A stretch of DNA of 31,727 nucleotides from an uncultured Parabacteroides sp. (GTDB taxonomy: Bacteria > Bacteroidota > Bacteroidia > Bacteroidales > Tannerellaceae), in assembly GCA_934718155.1 (NCBI GenBank), contig CAKUZF010000030.1, positions 1 through 31,727 on the forward strand, given 5' to 3'. Shown here one piece after another: positions 29,843-31,727 of the stretch (the stretch's first letter is position 1; every line of letters starts with the position of its first letter). The notes under the pieces are model-generated. The model did no database searches. It was not told where the DNA came from and saw only the letters and a list, made by a program, of their open reading frames with translations. The position numbers and the translations under genes are program-made.

Positions 29843-31727
29843 ATGAAAATGAACAGATTTTTCCTTACAAGTCTTCTTGTCGCGTCGGCCTTTACCGCCA
29901 ATGCGCAAGACAATGCCCCTAAAGATTCGCTCATCCTGGAAACCATGATGCACAATCTTCCCGAAGTGATGGTAAAAGGCTCGCGCCCCATTGTCAAGGC
30001 TGAGCGAGGCATGTTGTCGTATAATATGCCGCTGCTGTTGAGACAGTTGCCTGCCGACAACGCTTACGAGGCATTGACACGCCTTCCTGGTGTCAGCGAT
30101 GCCACAGGAAGCTTATCCTTTGCGGGCAATAAGGTGACGCTGATTATCAACGGACAAGCCTCCACCTTGACACAGGAGCAACTGGCCGAGCGTCTGAAAG
30201 CAATGCCAGCCGCACAGTTGGCAAAAACCGAGGTGATGCTTTCCGCCCCCGCTCGCTATCATGTGCGTGGCATGGCTATCAACGTCGTGACGAAAGACTA
30301 TGCCGGCACCAACCAGCTTTCGGGACAGTTCATCGGCGGCTTGCGGAAAAACAAATACGCCAAAGGGTTTGGCGATCTCTATCTTTCTATGCAAAGAGGC
30401 AAGTTCGGGCTGGACGCACAATATAAATTAGTCAACGGCAATTCATACGGTGAGTCTTCACGCATAGCCAACCATCTGCTTGACGGCAATCGGGTATATT
30501 ATAATGATGTAACCGGGCAGAAGTCGTTTGGCATCACGCACGACTACCGACTAGGCATGAATTACGCCTTTAGCAAGAACCATCGCCTCGACGTGGCCTA
30601 TACGGGACAGTGGGACAAGACAAGCTCAAACAGCCGCACGACAGGTTCAAGCGTAAGCGCAATGCATCGTGACAGTCATGAGTATCTGCACAATGTGGAT
30701 GTCAACTATTCGCTTCCTTTTGGACTCACCCTTAGCGGTTCGTTCACCAACTATCGCACGCCTCAGCAGCAAGCCCTCGACGGGACGATACTTACGGATG
30801 AAAACGCAACAGACGCGGAACGCAACCTAATAAGCGACAGCCGGCAGACCATCAACAAATGGATGCTTACGGCCGACCAAGCCCATTCTTTCGCCAACGG
30901 TTGGGGATTGTCGTATGGCGTGAAAGGACAGTTCGCGAGCAACAACAGTTATCAGACCACGGCCGACAAGGATGGAAACGTTTTGCCCGATGCCACAAGC
31001 AGCGTGGATATCGACGAGCGGATATGGAACGTGTATGCCGGTTTCAGCAAACGGATCGGTAAGGCTGTCAGTCTTGAGGCTTCGGTAGCTGCCGAGCAAT
31101 ACCACTCGCCGATATGGGATAAATGGCGTGTGTATCCAACGCTCAACGCTTTGTGGAGCATCAACGACAGCCACCTGCTCAATTTCTCTTTCAACTCCAA
31201 TTCAGAGTTCCCGAGCTATTGGTCGACAATGAGCAATGTGTTCTATGCGTCCACCTACACCGAGATACATGGCAATCCCAGTTTGAAGCCCTCCGCTAAT
31301 TATAAAGCCAACTTGATGTGGCAGATAAAAAGACGTTATACGCTGATGGCTTTCGCAAGTCTGAAGCCCGACTATTTCGTACAGTTGCCCTATCAGGCCT
31401 CAGACCGCATGGCCGTGATCATGAAGGAGACCAACTTCGACTATTCAAACAACTTCGGATTGCAGGCTTCTGCTGTATTCAGCGCAGGCAAATGGCTCAA
31501 AGGCAACGTGTTTGCGGTAGGGACCTACAAACACGACAAGAGTAGCCATTTCTTCGATTTGCCGTTCGACCGCAAGAGGCTGTCAGTCGTTCTTGGCGGT
31601 ACGGCATCCATAAAGCTTTGTCGCACGCAGAATTTGCGCCTCATCCTGAGCCCCTTCTTTCAGTCGAAGGCCATACAGGGAGTTTACGACATAAGTCCAG
31701 TCTTCCGCATGGATGCCAAGCTGCAAT
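29843..31727 (+). CDS. Outer-membrane beta-barrel receptor (Omp_b-brl_3 type), 3' end outside window
   Basis: The frame is open from ATG 29843 to the window edge, giving 628 codons without a stop, so the gene is truncated by the window. The signal peptide is MKMNRFFLTSLLVASAFTAN, cleaved near NAQ-DN. A plug domain follows: LPEVMVKGSRPIVKAERG, LPADNAYEALTRLPGVSD and 'GNKVTLIINGQ', then a beta-barrel with aromatic strand ends (GQFIGGLRKNKYAKGFGDLY, WMLTADQAHSFANGWGLSYG). This is the outer-membrane protein beta-barrel family related to TonB-dependent receptors. The usual N-terminal carboxypeptidase-like domain is absent. EVMVKG near the mature N-terminus could be the TonB box. With the LytTR and TonB genes just upstream it forms a cassette; the substrate is unknown. 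Confidence 0.86.
   Translation, partial: MKMNRFFLTSLLVASAFTANAQDNAPKDSLILETMMHNLPEVMVKGSRPIVKAERGMLSYNMPLLLRQLPADNAYEALTRLPGVSDATGSLSFAGNKVTLIINGQASTLTQEQLAERLKAMPAAQLAKTEVMLSAPARYHVRGMAINVVTKDYAGTNQLSGQFIGGLRKNKYAKGFGDLYLSMQRGKFGLDAQYKLVNGNSYGESSRIANHLLDGNRVYYNDVTGQKSFGITHDYRLGMNYAFSKNHRLDVAYTGQWDKTSSNSRTTGSSVSAMHRDSHEYLHNVDVNYSLPFGLTLSGSFTNYRTPQQQALDGTILTDENATDAERNLISDSRQTINKWMLTADQAHSFANGWGLSYGVKGQFASNNSYQTTADKDGNVLPDATSSVDIDERIWNVYAGFSKRIGKAVSLEASVAAEQYHSPIWDKWRVYPTLNALWSINDSHLLNFSFNSNSEFPSYWSTMSNVFYASTYTEIHGNPSLKPSANYKANLMWQIKRRYTLMAFASLKPDYFVQLPYQASDRMAVIMKETNFDYSNNFGLQASAVFSAGKWLKGNVFAVGTYKHDKSSHFFDLPFDRKRLSVVLGGTASIKLCRTQNLRLILSPFFQSKAIQGVYDISPVFRMDAKLQ

Overview
The window looks like a chromosomal segment of a moderately GC-rich Bacteroidales bacterium, with Tannerella or Parabacteroides relatives as the best guess. 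Supporting signs are fimbrillin-family lipoproteins, a type B T9SS C-terminal domain, many signal-peptide glycoside hydrolases (GH20, GH29, GH43), an Omp_b-brl_3-type outer-membrane receptor, and Bacteroidota -7 promoter elements (TAnnTTTG) 20-60 bp before many starts. The species call is an inference. I saw no rRNA, tRNA, transposase or CRISPR.

Layout. 1-2600: end of one fimbrillin-like gene, then a fimbrillin lipoprotein fused to a GLUG-type beta-helix. 2599-2976: the only gene-free stretch over 300 bp; it holds a terminator-like hairpin, a 140-bp element with 21-bp inverted ends and five 22-bp repeats, and an AT-rich palindrome. 2977-4710 (+): GH20 hexosaminidase. 4785-9156 (-): apparent operon trkH-trkA-GH29 fucosidase-periplasmic thioredoxin, ending at a bidirectional terminator shared with the hexosaminidase. 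9372-10094 (+): Nudix-like regulator with a degenerate Nudix box. 10218-13898 (-): htpG and an isolated cobQ. 14038-17968 (+): HGSNAT/NagX-like acetyltransferase, serine dehydratase sdaA, GH43 lipoprotein and a DUF4833 protein. 17975-19522 (-): TPR sensor with a histidine-kinase fold but abnormal H- and N-boxes. 19640-23034 (+): tightly packed manC, PKD/T9SS-type-B protein and MltD-like transglycosylase. 23105-26791 (+): uvrA, a 73-aa protein and a YigZ/IMPACT protein. 26866-28215 (+): nhaA. 28317-28742 (-): mscL. 28920-window end (+): compact LytTR regulator, short TonB protein and outer-membrane beta-barrel receptor, the last cut off by the window.

How it fits together. Hexosaminidase, fucosidase, GH43 and the acetyltransferase suggest foraging on host or microbial glycans, with sdaA feeding pyruvate metabolism. 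ManC could supply GDP-mannose for glycan synthesis. trkH/trkA, nhaA and mscL give potassium, sodium/proton and osmotic control. The most system-like unit is the right-edge LytTR-TonB-receptor cassette, with direct and inverted repeats in front of it that could be its own operator.
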